Below the pieces are notes generated by a model that was given only the letters and a program-made list of their open reading frames with translations, searched no databases and was not told the origin of the DNA. A DNA stretch of 64,000 nucleotides from Sipunculus nudus. Its lineage: Eukaryota > Annelida > Sipuncula > Golfingiida > Sipunculidae. Positions within the stretch are counted from its first letter, which is position 1. Every line of letters begins with the position of its first letter. The position numbers and the translations under genes were made by a program. Positions 12,816-24,150 of the stretch are shown in pieces. Location of the stretch: assembly GCA_026874595.1 (NCBI GenBank), contig CM049307.1, positions 19,631,079-19,695,078 of the forward strand, given 5' to 3'.

Positions 12816-14348
12816 ATGCAGAGGAACGGATCAGCAGATCGCACAACTGGAGAGAACGGTCCATCAAAAGTCACTACAGCGCTCAAGAAATATGGAAAGG
12901 TAGCACCAACTCAGCCGTACAAAGCAGACGGCGTCACTGGCGGGAAAAAGACGGTGAACTTAACCAAGATCAAGGTAACCACTATCCGGAGTGAGGTTCC
13001 ATTATCCAAGGATGGACGGCCGCAGATACAAGATGAGATTCAGGGGAGGAGGAGGGGGATGGTATTTGCTCTGGTGGTTGGAGTAGTCATGGTGATTCTG
13101 GGCGTGGCTCTGATATGCCTCTGGCCTATATATCATCTCCGGGATCTGCTGGTCATTGGACCTGGCTCACTTATTCTCGGGCTCATCTTAGTCGCCATCG
13201 GTGCCAGTGTGGTGTTACGTAACTACTGGCAGCGATACCAGATAAAAAGGCAGCTCAAGATACAACAGGAAGAGAAAATAAGGAGACAGGAGGTGAGTTT
13301 ATTCCTCTATTTTACTGTATACACACAAATATTGACTTCTTTCATAATTAATCCTAATTTTGCCATTTATAACTCGGCACCCCAGTCAACCTATAGGTTC
13401 AAGCTGAACGTTGTCAGTTTATAACAAGTCGCCGCCGTAAATTCTTTAACTTACATGAACCGGCTTTCTGCAGCAAAAGCTAGAGTATCAGGCTCTCGAC
13501 ACCAGCATATAAACTTGGACCTTTAGATACCTACAGTGACCTGTCAGTTATGGAACTATTTCCCGCTAAGTAATAGATAGCGCCAGTCTATACATAAAAA
13601 ACTAAAGCTGCAGCCAGATCATTACAAGCAATCAGTATGTAATCAAGGTAAAGTTATAGACATGACAAAAAATGTATTATTAAAATGTAATCATCCTATT
13701 TTAAATAGAATGGGTAGGCCTATACTTCATAAATTAACCAGTACGTTGTACGCAAATACTAGTATCTTTTGAAGGTCATTTGAAGCAGGCCATTTTCCTA
13801 GTTCAAGCCACCAAAGTCGGCTCACTAGGGCCGACTTTAAAAGTTGATCGAATATCTTCTCGAAGGATTCCACAAATGCTTCGAGCTTTGTCGTTGGATG
13901 CCATGGCAGACAGCTCGACAGGGTACTTGTCTTTGAGACTACATTTTACCTCTTAACAGAAAACTGCATGTACCTGTGTCCAGTTACGTGTGCAATGCGA
14001 AACATAGTCATGAATATTAATGTGTTAACAATCATGAATGCCTCATAATAAAAAAAATATCTTTTACAGATTACTGAATATTATTTACCGCCAGCTGATG
14101 TCAATCACTCAGTGGTGAAACAGACGGGCGCACCCAGCGCTAACGCCCTCTATGGGACGGAAGAAACACTAGACAGTCGTCTGCGCCGGGGAAGTATTGC
14201 GACTGTATCCAACAAGCCAAAACCACTGGTTCACCGATCCACACTCCCAGTTGTCATTCCAAACACACTAATGGATATAGCCGAGAAAAATGTGGACGCT
14301 GTAGATACCGTACCAGTACCAGTAAATATAACGGAACATGATGTTTAA
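12816..14348 (+). CDS. Two-pass membrane protein, two coding exons, unknown family
   Basis: Exon 1 (12816-13292) ends in GAG followed by GTGAGT. Exon 2 (14070-14348) begins after TTTTACAG. Both junctions are phase 0 and the 777-base intron is GT-AG, giving 251 residues. Residues 1-80 are basic and polar. Two strong hydrophobic helices follow at about 82-104 and 111-135, joined by a very short loop (a helical hairpin), then a basic amphipathic stretch (about 136-159), then the polar exon-2 tail to residue 251. The first in-frame ATG is at 12816 in weak context. The frame stays open back to 12738, and CAG at 12730-12732 after a pyrimidine tract is a likely acceptor, so an upstream exon (5' UTR or coding) is probable. 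The function is unknown; the layout suggests both termini face the cytoplasm. The intron carries a perfect 9-bp hairpin (13813-13821 with 13830-13838). Confidence 0.7.
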
Positions 14349-16129
14349 TTTATTTAGACAAAAAGTAATGCACAGCCATGCATGCAATACGGTGTCAAGT
14401 TTGCATGTTCGATTCTCCGCTAGAGGTCGCTCTCGGGCGTACAAAAATTTTGTTCCACGGATTCCCACTCAGGTACTCGCTTTGGTCATGACGCGGAGAA
14501 TTTTTTATTCTTTTACATGGGAGGTTCCCATGCATCGGAGTCACCTGTAGCGATGACGCATTTGACGGAAAATACACAATAACATGGGCTTGATTTGATG
14601 AAAAGTTAGCGATAAAGTGTCAACTGAACACAAAGGGAGATAGCGGTGAAGAGCAAAGGTAGACATTTTGGTGGCGTTCACGGGCTGGTCCCTGGCCTCC
14701 AGGCAACACATTTACGCATTTTGTTATTTTTAAATGTATATATGTACCATGTTACACATGTAAAACTAAACAGAATATCACTTTAACCGACACGATCTCA
14801 TACATGTAACTAGTCTCAGATGGATACGGATAAGAGACGGTACGCACCTCCGTTCTCTGGGTATGAGGTTGAATTTGAATAGGAGTTTCATTTGAAGACT
14901 GAACAAGCGAGTGCAAGGCAAGAGAGCCTACATTTTTGTGGTGTTTTATAAACAGGGTAATTGTAACAGGGATTAATGACGCAGTCTGTACAGCTTTTAT
15001 TCCCTTTTCAATGCTGCCATTTGATATTATTTTAAAAGTATTATAGTCTTTGTCAAGACAAGGCACGTATTTATATTTTCAGGGGTAAAACCTTTTTTTT
15101 CAGATGCAATCATTTTTATTCTTGACACAAAATTACTGGTTAGTGTTTATGCATAAGCAGCATGCAACTTGCTGAAGGATGTTTTGCCACTCTTTCGCAG
15201 CTTCATGACAAAATGTTTATCAAGATGTTTATAATATTATCATGTACAGATGATGTTATTGTAATAATTGGATGAGAGTAACGCATTTGACGTCGGTGTA
15301 TATTTTTTATACTTTATTAGAGGACGTGTTTAAGGGGAGGAGAGCAGAAAGCTGTGTAAATATATATCCATATACCCTAGAAAATAATAATCACTATTTC
15401 ATTAACATGTGACCACATTTCCATAAAGATTACAAACAGCAATGATTTATCTGAAATATACCAAAGGTTAGTCAAGTTCCATGTTAACTGGTTATATATA
15501 GGCATGTATGAATAAGCACCCCCTCAATGAATGACTTGGTTCCTTACGTTTTTTTCTAAGTCCTAAAAAGCCTGTTATGGCAACAGCTTAAATTTTAGTT
15601 GTCAAATTTACGTCATTGGTTAGGTCACCTCAACGAAGAGCGCCAATTCTTGGTTGGCAAGGGATGTATGCATATCTCTCTGAACCTTGTTTTCCAGAAA
15701 AAATATGGTCATGCAGCCTTGGGCGAAATGGGTACATTTACTGTTAAGCGCTACTCATCCCGATCCAGGAAAACAAGTTGACATTTAATATAATTATGTA
15801 TAGATAGAAAGATAGATAGATACATAGATGGTATGACGGTGTAAACATGTTCAGGTTTAAATAACATTTTGATGTGGAACCATGGTGTTTTACCTAACCC
15901 TACTCGGTGATTCTGGATGTATATTTAATTAACAGTGTTGTGTTCTTATTAGCCTCTGTTCAGTAAGATACGGATTTTACGTTTACCATTATGTGACAAT
16001 AATTCTTCAGATTCTGTGACACTTGCATTTTGTCCTATATATAGGACCTGAAGTTAACATCCTTGAAGATAGTTTCTATCATGACAATCACTGTTACCGA
16101 TTTTTTTAAAATAAACTGGAAAACAGGCA
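14349..16129. other. Intergenic, nothing recognised
   Basis: Probably contains the 3' UTR of the two-pass membrane protein gene. A short GATA-type repeat lies near 15800-15830. No other feature is supported. Confidence 0.4.
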
Positions 16130-16440
16130 TTCGACACGCAATTATGTGTATCCGCCAAATGGGTGTTTTTTACAGGACATGACTCCAAATTTATGGCATC
16201 AGTGATGCCAATTTAACTCCTAATACATGTGCAATATTCATAACAAACAGATCTACAAATGGAAACACCATGCCAAATTTCAGGCCTAGACATCAATCCG
16301 CTACTGAGGAAAATTGCATCAATGTATTCTTAACGGAACAGCTGGTAGCGCCGCCTGTCTGGTCTTCAACGAACCTATCCAAGACGGAAACCAAGCAAAA
16401 TTTCAGGCTGATACATTCATTCACTCCTGAGATATGAGCG

Positions 16441-18300
16441 ATTTTTAGCTCAGCTGACTGAAAGTCATCTGAGCTATAGCGATCACTCTTTGTCTTTAGT
16501 CCGTCTGTCCTTCCGTTAAGAAGGCACAAATCGTAACGACTGGACGTAGAAACTTCTAACTGAAAACCCATGAAGATTCAATCTCCCTTGAAACCTGAAA
16601 ATCACTGCGACCTCTATTTTGCGAACTATTGGCCAAAAAGATATTGAGCACCTATTGAGTCAGACCTGGCACAAATTGTAACTACTTGACCTAGGAGCTT
16701 CTATCTTGACACCCACAGAGGTTCATTCCAAAAATATCCTAGGAAACCTGAAATTAGGTCACTGAGACCAATATCTCCCGAGCTGTTGGGTTCAAAATTA
16801 CCCCCAGATTAACTATTGATTTGATACAAAAGCTCCAGTATCTGAATAACTAATGCACTGATTGCCAAGATTCTTTCAATACATATCGATCATGGAATGT
16901 TTCATAATTTCATGAATACTGGTGGCGCCATCTGTATTTTTTTCTAATTGTTACGCACATTTTTCTCTATATTTGAGACCTTCAAACGAAGCAGTCCGGC
17001 CGTTAATAGGACAGTAACCGTAACCGTTAGACCATGACACTTCTAACTGAATATCCATGGAGGTCCGAGGCGAATCTCCTTGGAAACCTAAAATTAGGTC
17101 ATAGTGACCTATATTTTGCAAACTACGGGCCTAAAACATGATTTTGAGTACCTAGTTAGTCAGACAGGACAGAAACTGTATCTGATAGCCCCAGAATCTT
17201 CGAACGCAGTATCCAGGGAAATCATGGGCAAGTCTCCTATGATTCCTGAAATAAGGTCACTGTGACCTATATTCAGTGAGCCACGAGCAGAAAACCAAAT
17301 GTTGAGCAGCCAAAAAGTCACACAGGGTAAAAGTCTTTACTGAACATGATTTGAGTACCCCATAAGTCAGATGGACACAAGTCGCAGCAGTTTGGCGTAG
17401 AAACTTCTAACTTTGCATCTAGGGAGTTCCTATTTAAATCTTCTCGGAAACCTTAAATAAGGTCACAGGTCATTGTTACCTTTTTCGAAGGACTAATGGT
17501 AACAATACATGATTTTGAACACCTAGAAAGTCATTCTACCCATTGATCAAGGTTTCTAAACAAATATTTTTCACCAGATCATAACGCCATTAATGCATGC
17601 ATCACCTGTATTTCAAATTCAGCTAAGCGTCATGGCCTATGAGCCACTCGTTATTCAAAACAAACGCACAAAAATATGCATGCAAAGAATCATGTTGATC
17701 AATGCGTTAGTTGTTCAGAAACTGGAGGTTTTGTATCACTATTATTATACTTAGGGGTAGTAACAAGCCCGATAGCTCGAAAGATATATGTAACAAAGAC
17801 ATAATTTCAGGTTTTCAAGGAGATTTTTCATTGACATCCCTGGATGTCAAGTAAGAAGATTATAGATCCAATGGTTATGATTTGTGCCGTTAACAGACGA
17901 CTACATCTTTGCTCAAAAATAGAGAAAAAAATGTGTAAACATTTGAAAAAATCCAGGTGGCGCGTCCAGTCTGCAGGAACTGATGAAACACTCCATGGTG
18001 AATATGCATGCAACTTGATTAAAGCATTAGTTGTTCAGATACAGGAGCTTTTGTGTCACATTTTTAATTATTCTGGTAGGTACTTCCGTGCCAAATAGCA
18101 CGGAGGATAGTGGTAACAGAGACTTAATTTAGGTTTCTACGGAGATTTATCACGGCCCTCCCTCGATGTCAAGTTAGAATATTCCTGTTCCAGCGGTTAC
18201 GATTTGTGCCATGTTAACGGACTGACGGAAAGGAAGACGGACAGACAGAAAGACGGACGACGTACAAAGAGTGATCGCTGAAACTCAGATGGACATGCAC
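16441..18300. mobile_element. Two RC-A-type tandem-repeat elements, tails outward
   Basis: The left border at 16443-16480 is the RC-A 3' hairpin in reverse orientation, followed by complementary GTCC repeats. The units to about 17550 read in the minus sense. From about 17590 the same unit type reads in the plus sense and ends in a GGAC/ACGG-rich tract at 18215-18270. So two copies, or one copy rearranged by inversion, face away from each other and the 5' ends are missing. Perfect AGGTCAnnnTGACCT sites occur at 17096-17110 and 17254-17268. No coding capacity. Confidence 0.6.
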
Positions 18301-18439
18301 AGTTACAGCCCAATACATTGAAATAAACTCATTTAGACAAACAGATGGCAAACGCATGGATGAACGCCACGCAAAAATCATTGTAGGTGACACGCCCAGT
18401 CTCTAGTACGAGTTAGAGATACCCAACATTTATTGATAT

Positions 18440-20758
18440 GCACAATTTCAGCTCAGTACATGAGAAATTAGATATGGGCTGTTATCACTAAGACTTCCAG
18501 ATTCATACCATAATATGATCTATATGAAACCTACTTACAGACGTAAACTTCAAATGCTGAAACCACGTGAAATTAATATGAAAGTGAACTCAAAGGAAGC
18601 CTATGAGACCCTTCAAACATGTTTTGATCTAACAGACTGGCAAATGTTCATTGACACTTCATATGATTTAGATGAATTTACTGAAACTGTGTCAAGTTAA
18701 CTGTGTCTAGAAACTGTGTTTAGTGGTACCCACTAAAACCATAAAGATTTACCCTAATAATAAACCTTGGATCAATAGTGATCTAAAGAAACTTATCGTA
18801 TGTAAGCACCAAGCCTTCACAAGCAATTCAAATAACAGATATGACTTACAAAAAGAAACTGATTCTGCCATTGAGAAAGCCAAACAACAATATAAAAAGA
18901 AAGAAGAAAAACTGTTCAATAGCCAGCAATCAAAAGATGCTTGGAAGGGTCTTCAGGTATTAACTGGTAAAACTAAAAGCAAGAAAGAATGTTCACTGCT
19001 TGCTGAAAATGGCAGTGCTGACAAATTAAATACATTCCATGCACGTTTGGATGAAAGTGACTTCTAAAAAGAAAAAGATGACATTTAGAGCAGTCTGATA
19101 GCAAATTTAGAATCATGCGATGATGGCATCCTTACTTATCTAACTGATGTAAACAAAGTGTTAAGTAAGATTAATGTAAAGAAAGCCTGTGGACCCGACA
19201 AAACCAGTGACAGATTAATTAAAACCTGTAGACATAGTTTTTCCTTCATCATACATCACATTTTTCAATTGTCTCTCTGTTGCACTTACATCTATTCTCG
19301 CAAAATCTTTGGAGCGAATAGTTCTTAACTAATAACTTCCAATTGTTAAACCAATGCAAAATCAACATCAGTTTGCATATTCATCCAACAGATGCACAAG
19401 TGACGCAATTGCCACATTAGGTCATTATATTTATTAACACTTAGAAAGGGACCCCAGAAATTTTGCCGGATCACTTTTCATTGATTATTCTTCAGCTTTC
19501 AATACAGTACAGCCACACATCATGATCAATCAGCTCTGTAGGTATAACATTCCTCCTTCCTACTGTCTATGGATTCTAGATTTTCTCTCGGATAGAAGAC
19601 AACATGTTAGAACAAGCAAAGAGACTTCTTCACATATAATCATAAATACTGGTGCTCCACAAGGCTGTGTTCTGTCAGCATTCCTTTTTTTTCCTGTATA
19701 CAAATAATTTGTCTGTGAGCCTTTCAGATTGTAAAATTATCAAATATGCAGAAGACACTGTCATTCTAGGCCTGATACACATGAATGATGAATCGCTCTA
19801 CAGGAAAACAATTCAATATGTGATTGGTTGTCGTGAGGAACACTACCTTCAATTAAATGTAAAGAAGACTAAAGAAATAGTCTTTGATTTCAAGAGATCA
19901 AACTCTGAAAATTATAAATACTTAGGATGTATTATTGGCAGAAACCTGAATTTGAAAGAACGTGTTGAATCAATCGAAGAAAGCAAACAAAAGATTATAT
20001 TACCTATATTATCTAAGAAAGCTAAATATTGACAAAACCATAATAACCATGTTTTATAATTCAGTAATTTCCAGTGTCCTAACTTACTCACTGGTTTACA
20101 AATATATCTGATAAGTTAAAGAAACAGTTAAATAATACAAGGAAGAGGATTTGTAAAATAACTAGTACTTCTCTTGCCACGCACCAGGAAATCTGTGAAA
20201 CCAAAACATTGGCATTCATATCAAAGGTCATGAATGACACAACAAATCCCGATGTAAAGTTTTGAAATGCCGTGCTAGTCTGTTACTTACAAAAGTAATG
20301 TAAATGGTTGACACCTTTTGAAAAAGACTAGCTGTGTGTGGGTTCTAGTACACAAGCTTTCGGGTGCTCGGCCTGAGGAAGGTCTTTTTTCAAAAGGTGT
20401 CAACCATTTACATTACAACAAATCCCCTACATTCAGAGTTCCGTTTTTTTACGTTCAGGTAAACGTCTAGACACAATATTCTGCAGAATAACTCATGCCA
20501 TATAGTATAAAACTGTTTAACTGGCAACCCTCTTAGATATTTAATGTTTTAAATTATGTGTTTTACCTGCAGAATTATCTGTTTTATCATTTTAACATGC
20601 TTTTTCTACGTACATAGTCAATATTTTATGTGTTATTTTTATGTATTTTTATGTATCTATCTATTTACTTATTTATTTTTATATAATGAATTGCAAGTCA
20701 CGACAAATTCCTGGAACTGAAGGCTAATAAATGTTATCTTATAATATCTTATCTTATC
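18440..20758 (+). pseudogene. Dead non-LTR retrotransposon (CR1/Rex1-like LINE), endonuclease tail and reverse transcriptase
   Basis: Fragments in three frames read in order as a LINE ORF2. At about 18480-18700 is the end of an endonuclease-like region and linker. At 18723-19067 is a linker with a YPNNKPW motif typical of this group. At 19085-19300 is the start of the reverse transcriptase, with a GPD motif. At about 19460-19700 are the palm motif FIDYSSAFN and then TGAPQGCVLSA. At 19652-20032 is the catalytic box, here YAED instead of YADD, then LNVKKTKE and YKYLG. Stops and frameshifts break the frame many times and a short deletion lies near 19285. The 3' end is typical of the group: a TTGCAAGTCACGACAAATTC phrase, AATAAA, then short ATCTT repeats ending at 20758. 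It is inactive. The clade assignment is from memory of these motifs. Confidence 0.8.
20251..20414. mobile_element. Small inverted-repeat insertion inside the LINE, 12-bp target duplication
   Basis: ACAACAAATCCC is present at 20239-20250 and again at 20415-20426, flanking 164 bases that break the LINE. Inside, 34-35-base inverted repeats (20295-20328 and 20382-20416) begin with GTAATGTAAATGG and surround about 53 bases. A 12-base duplication is longer than most cut-and-paste elements make and suggests target-primed insertion. The inner CTGAGGA phrase is reminiscent of Penelope-like ends, but that is speculative. Confidence 0.65.
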
Positions 20759-20955
20759 TGACCTTATACTGCATAAAAAGAACTGCAGTTGGCGCCACCT
20801 GTCTTTGTTATAACGACATAGGTCAGCGAATAACTATGCCAGGTTTTAATAAGATCAGTCCAAGGGTCTCAGAGTTCTCCGGAAAAGAACGCGGCGGCGG
20901 CGGCGGAACAAGCGTGAAAACAGAGTATCCGTTAAACTGTTTTGGCGGATACGAT

Positions 20956-23900
20956 AACGTATACAGTACTGAAAAGTTTCAAGCTCGAACATGATGTGCA
21001 AATATATTCTGCTAGTAACATGCATGAGCACATTGTATGACCCGGGTATCTGCGTATTTTGTGCGTTTGTAAATCTGCATATTTTGTAATTATGTATGTG
21101 ATCTGTAACGTCAGTTTTAATTGGCGTTTATCTTGGAACTGTCTTTGCTAAGCTTGAGTGTATATGTGTATAGTGTGTGTATATAAAGCATGATGTGAAT
21201 ATATACGCATTGTTTGACGCGTATCTGCGTGTGGTGAAACGCCTACATGGATTTACCAGTTTTACGTACTCTATAACTGCGTTATGCGTGTCATACGTTT
21301 ATATCTACGTTTAGTAAAAAAAGGTCTTATCAAAATTCATGTGGTAAAAACATAAGTGTACAAAATATATTACAGTGAATTTTGATGTGTAAATCTAGTA
21401 CATGTAAGACGATTTTTCAAAGACAAATGCCATAACTGATCTGGATGTTCCAAAGTGATGGATAGGAAGAGGTGGCAATCTGTTACGGTAGGTACTTTGA
21501 CAAAACATTGACAATGGAGACTGATTTTGTAAATTAAAAAAACACGCACCAGTCATATTTCCCGTTATAAATATAGTTCGTGCTTAAAAAGGACTTTAGG
21601 AGCAGAAGTTTCCTTTACTAATGTGATATTGGCCCTTTATATATTCAGCGAGTTTAAAACGATTGTAATATGACCTTAGGTAATCATTTTTGTGTCAACT
21701 AGCAGATTTACATATGAACTGGAGAAAGAATCGGGTATTAATCCTTAATGTATTTTTCATATAATGCTCTCAATAAACCCAAAAGCAACATCATTTTTCC
21801 AAGAACGATGGGCTTAATTACACAAGGTCGGCGATGTCTGCGTTACTCGTATACAGCACCCATTCCAGCTTTCAAATTATGGGCGTGCTATTCTTAAATA
21901 AGTCTTGAAAACGATATCACACATCAGTAACGTAGCCTCTAACAACAGTTTGCATTAAGCTGATGTTTTGACAAAATTAACAATTCATTCCGTTACACAA
22001 GTAATTTGGAACAAAATATCTCTTTCAAAAGCCATGTTCACTTCAAATTTTTTCTCGGTCCTTCAGTTAATCTCAACACAACAAAATATTCCAAAATAGC
22101 ATTAACCAATATATTACCATTGGTTTCAAATTCGCAAAGCCGTTCAGTGAAACTCTGACTGCTTCACTGGAAGTTTCTAGCCAAAAATCATAACGTGGCG
22201 GTCATTTTCAGTTGAATGTTATTGCCACGAGGCAGTCTCTTTGACTTTTTCTCATTGTAAGGAAGAACTATCCAAAGAGCACCATCTGCAGGAAAACTAC
22301 GAATAGTGGCGTCTAAACAAGGGAAACCTTGCATTACATTTTAAACAGTCTCCTCTTGGTATCACATTATCGCATGCCTTGAAGAATCCTTACGAGCAAT
22401 ATGCTCCTGTCCAATTTGCATTTTGCCAGTAAAAGTCTTACGGGTGTAAATTGGGAATCCGGTGTAAATGGGTAATCAGAAGTTTATGTGGATTAAATGA
22501 GATTATGCGAGATGTAACATGGCCAGCAGTTATATCAGCTGTATGAAATGCCAACAATATTTGCATTGTTTGAATATCTCATTTTCTTTCCACCGAAAAA
22601 AATGTGCAACCAAAATTTGGACTTTAAGTGACGAAGGACTGTACCATTGTTACCATCTGGCATCTAGCGCAAACTGATACGGATGAACATAGAAACTGGA
22701 TATTCTTCTGAACTGAAACATTCACAGATATTCTTCAACGAAAGAGCTGATTGATTGATATCAACAGCTAAATGCGAGTCTCATAAATCCAGCGCTCAAT
22801 ATCTGCATGGAATGAAACAGGAGGTTGATCAAGGATTACCTTCAAACAGGAATAACAGTAAAAGGTGGATGTTTAAATTTGAAAACAACGAAGGGAAACT
22901 GCAAAGCCCCATCATCAAACATCAGCAGCCGTCAGAATAAGAATCATACTGGAACAACGTGTAAAAGCATTGTCCATAATAATCTTCACGCAGTCTGCCG
23001 CATCCTGAATTCATGGACTAATCTCGAAGGTGCAGACGGCTTTAAATGTCTTGTTTCCATCCTGACCCCAGGGCGGCTCCATCTTTGCTGGGGAACAACG
23101 CTCACCACAGCTTTCTCGTCATGACGTAGCACTATTAGCTTTCCTCTGAGGATCAAACTGTATTTAAGTAATTAATCACTCATCCCCTTGTATAGGTACA
23201 TGAGCTGATCCTCAAACTATGAACGGAGTACCGACAGCTTCGAGAAGAAGCTCTCCTGAAACTCATCTTCACCCCAGGAACGGCAATAGCTTTAAAGACA
23301 GCAAGTAGCTCCTTTGTATTCGTGAACCTCTTCTTGCAACTGTAATGCACCTCAAGTTTGACTGGCATGAACACAAACATCGTTACGATTACTTGTACAA
23401 GAATATCTCCAAAAGATACTTAAAATGGCTTCAGTACTGTAAGCCTGCGAAATCCCTGCGACAATCTGAAGAACATCTGTATGGTGAGCTGTTGTGGTTC
23501 CAAACAACAGTCCATCATGTCATCCTTAGTTCTACAGGAATGTGCGAGTGAAAAACATGTTTGGTTCCCTCGTAGCATATCAAGACAGTTAAACTACATT
23601 TTTAAATGGTACAATCATTTGAAATCCTCATAATTCTAAGGCGATTAGATCGTGTATTAGCTTTCATCTTAGGAAATTGGAGACTTACCTTTTTTATATT
23701 CTTGCTGGAGCCCAGGAAAAAACATGTAACATTAATGTTACCTGGATTTTATTTGCAATAGCAGGCGAGTATCCGGTTCAGCAAACAGAAAGAAACAAAT
23801 TGCACACAACCAGGAATAATTACCAAAGCCGTAAATATTTGAAATTTCATCGAACCATTGTCGTCGAAGCCTAAAAGGCAGCTTGAGTGACGGTCGCCAT

Positions 23901-24150
23901 GAGACGGCCATATTTCAATACCAAATGTGCAAGACTTAATGTTATTATGCACCCCCCCCTGGTTCTACAATTAAACATTATAGTCTACAGCATCCACGAA
24001 TGCAGAATTCATGCCTTTTTCTTTGGTTCATTTACGTTGAGTAGTACTTGCTTTAGGAATCTTAGTAAACTTTATTTTTATAGTTAAGCCTAGGTGGCAG
24101 TCATATTATCGAATCAATTATACATCAAGACAGGTATATTATAAACAACA
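20956..24150. other. Intergenic, nothing recognised
   Basis: Short open frames at 22755-23551 and 23677-24087 show no known domain, splice sites or start context. I see no RNA gene or element. Confidence 0.35.

Larger units (their letters stand above)
16130..20955 (+). mobile_element. RC-D family element (host of nested insertions)
   Basis: The 5' subterminal repeat GTATCCGCCAAA is at 16148-16159. Its exact complement TTTGGCGGATAC closes a 3' hairpin at 20925-20952, preceded by a GGC tract at about 20891-20906. Body sequence typical of the family (GGYRGCGCCRCCTGTC blocks and 'CAAAATTTCAGG' phrases) is seen at 16270-16440 and again from about 20785. Everything between is explained by later insertions: an RC-A pair and a LINE. 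The element is therefore the oldest layer of a nested stack. It has no coding capacity. Confidence 0.7.

Noticed and set aside
22755-23551. Cluster of short open frames as a gene
   Set aside because: No recognisable domain, no consistent frame and no splice signals linking them.
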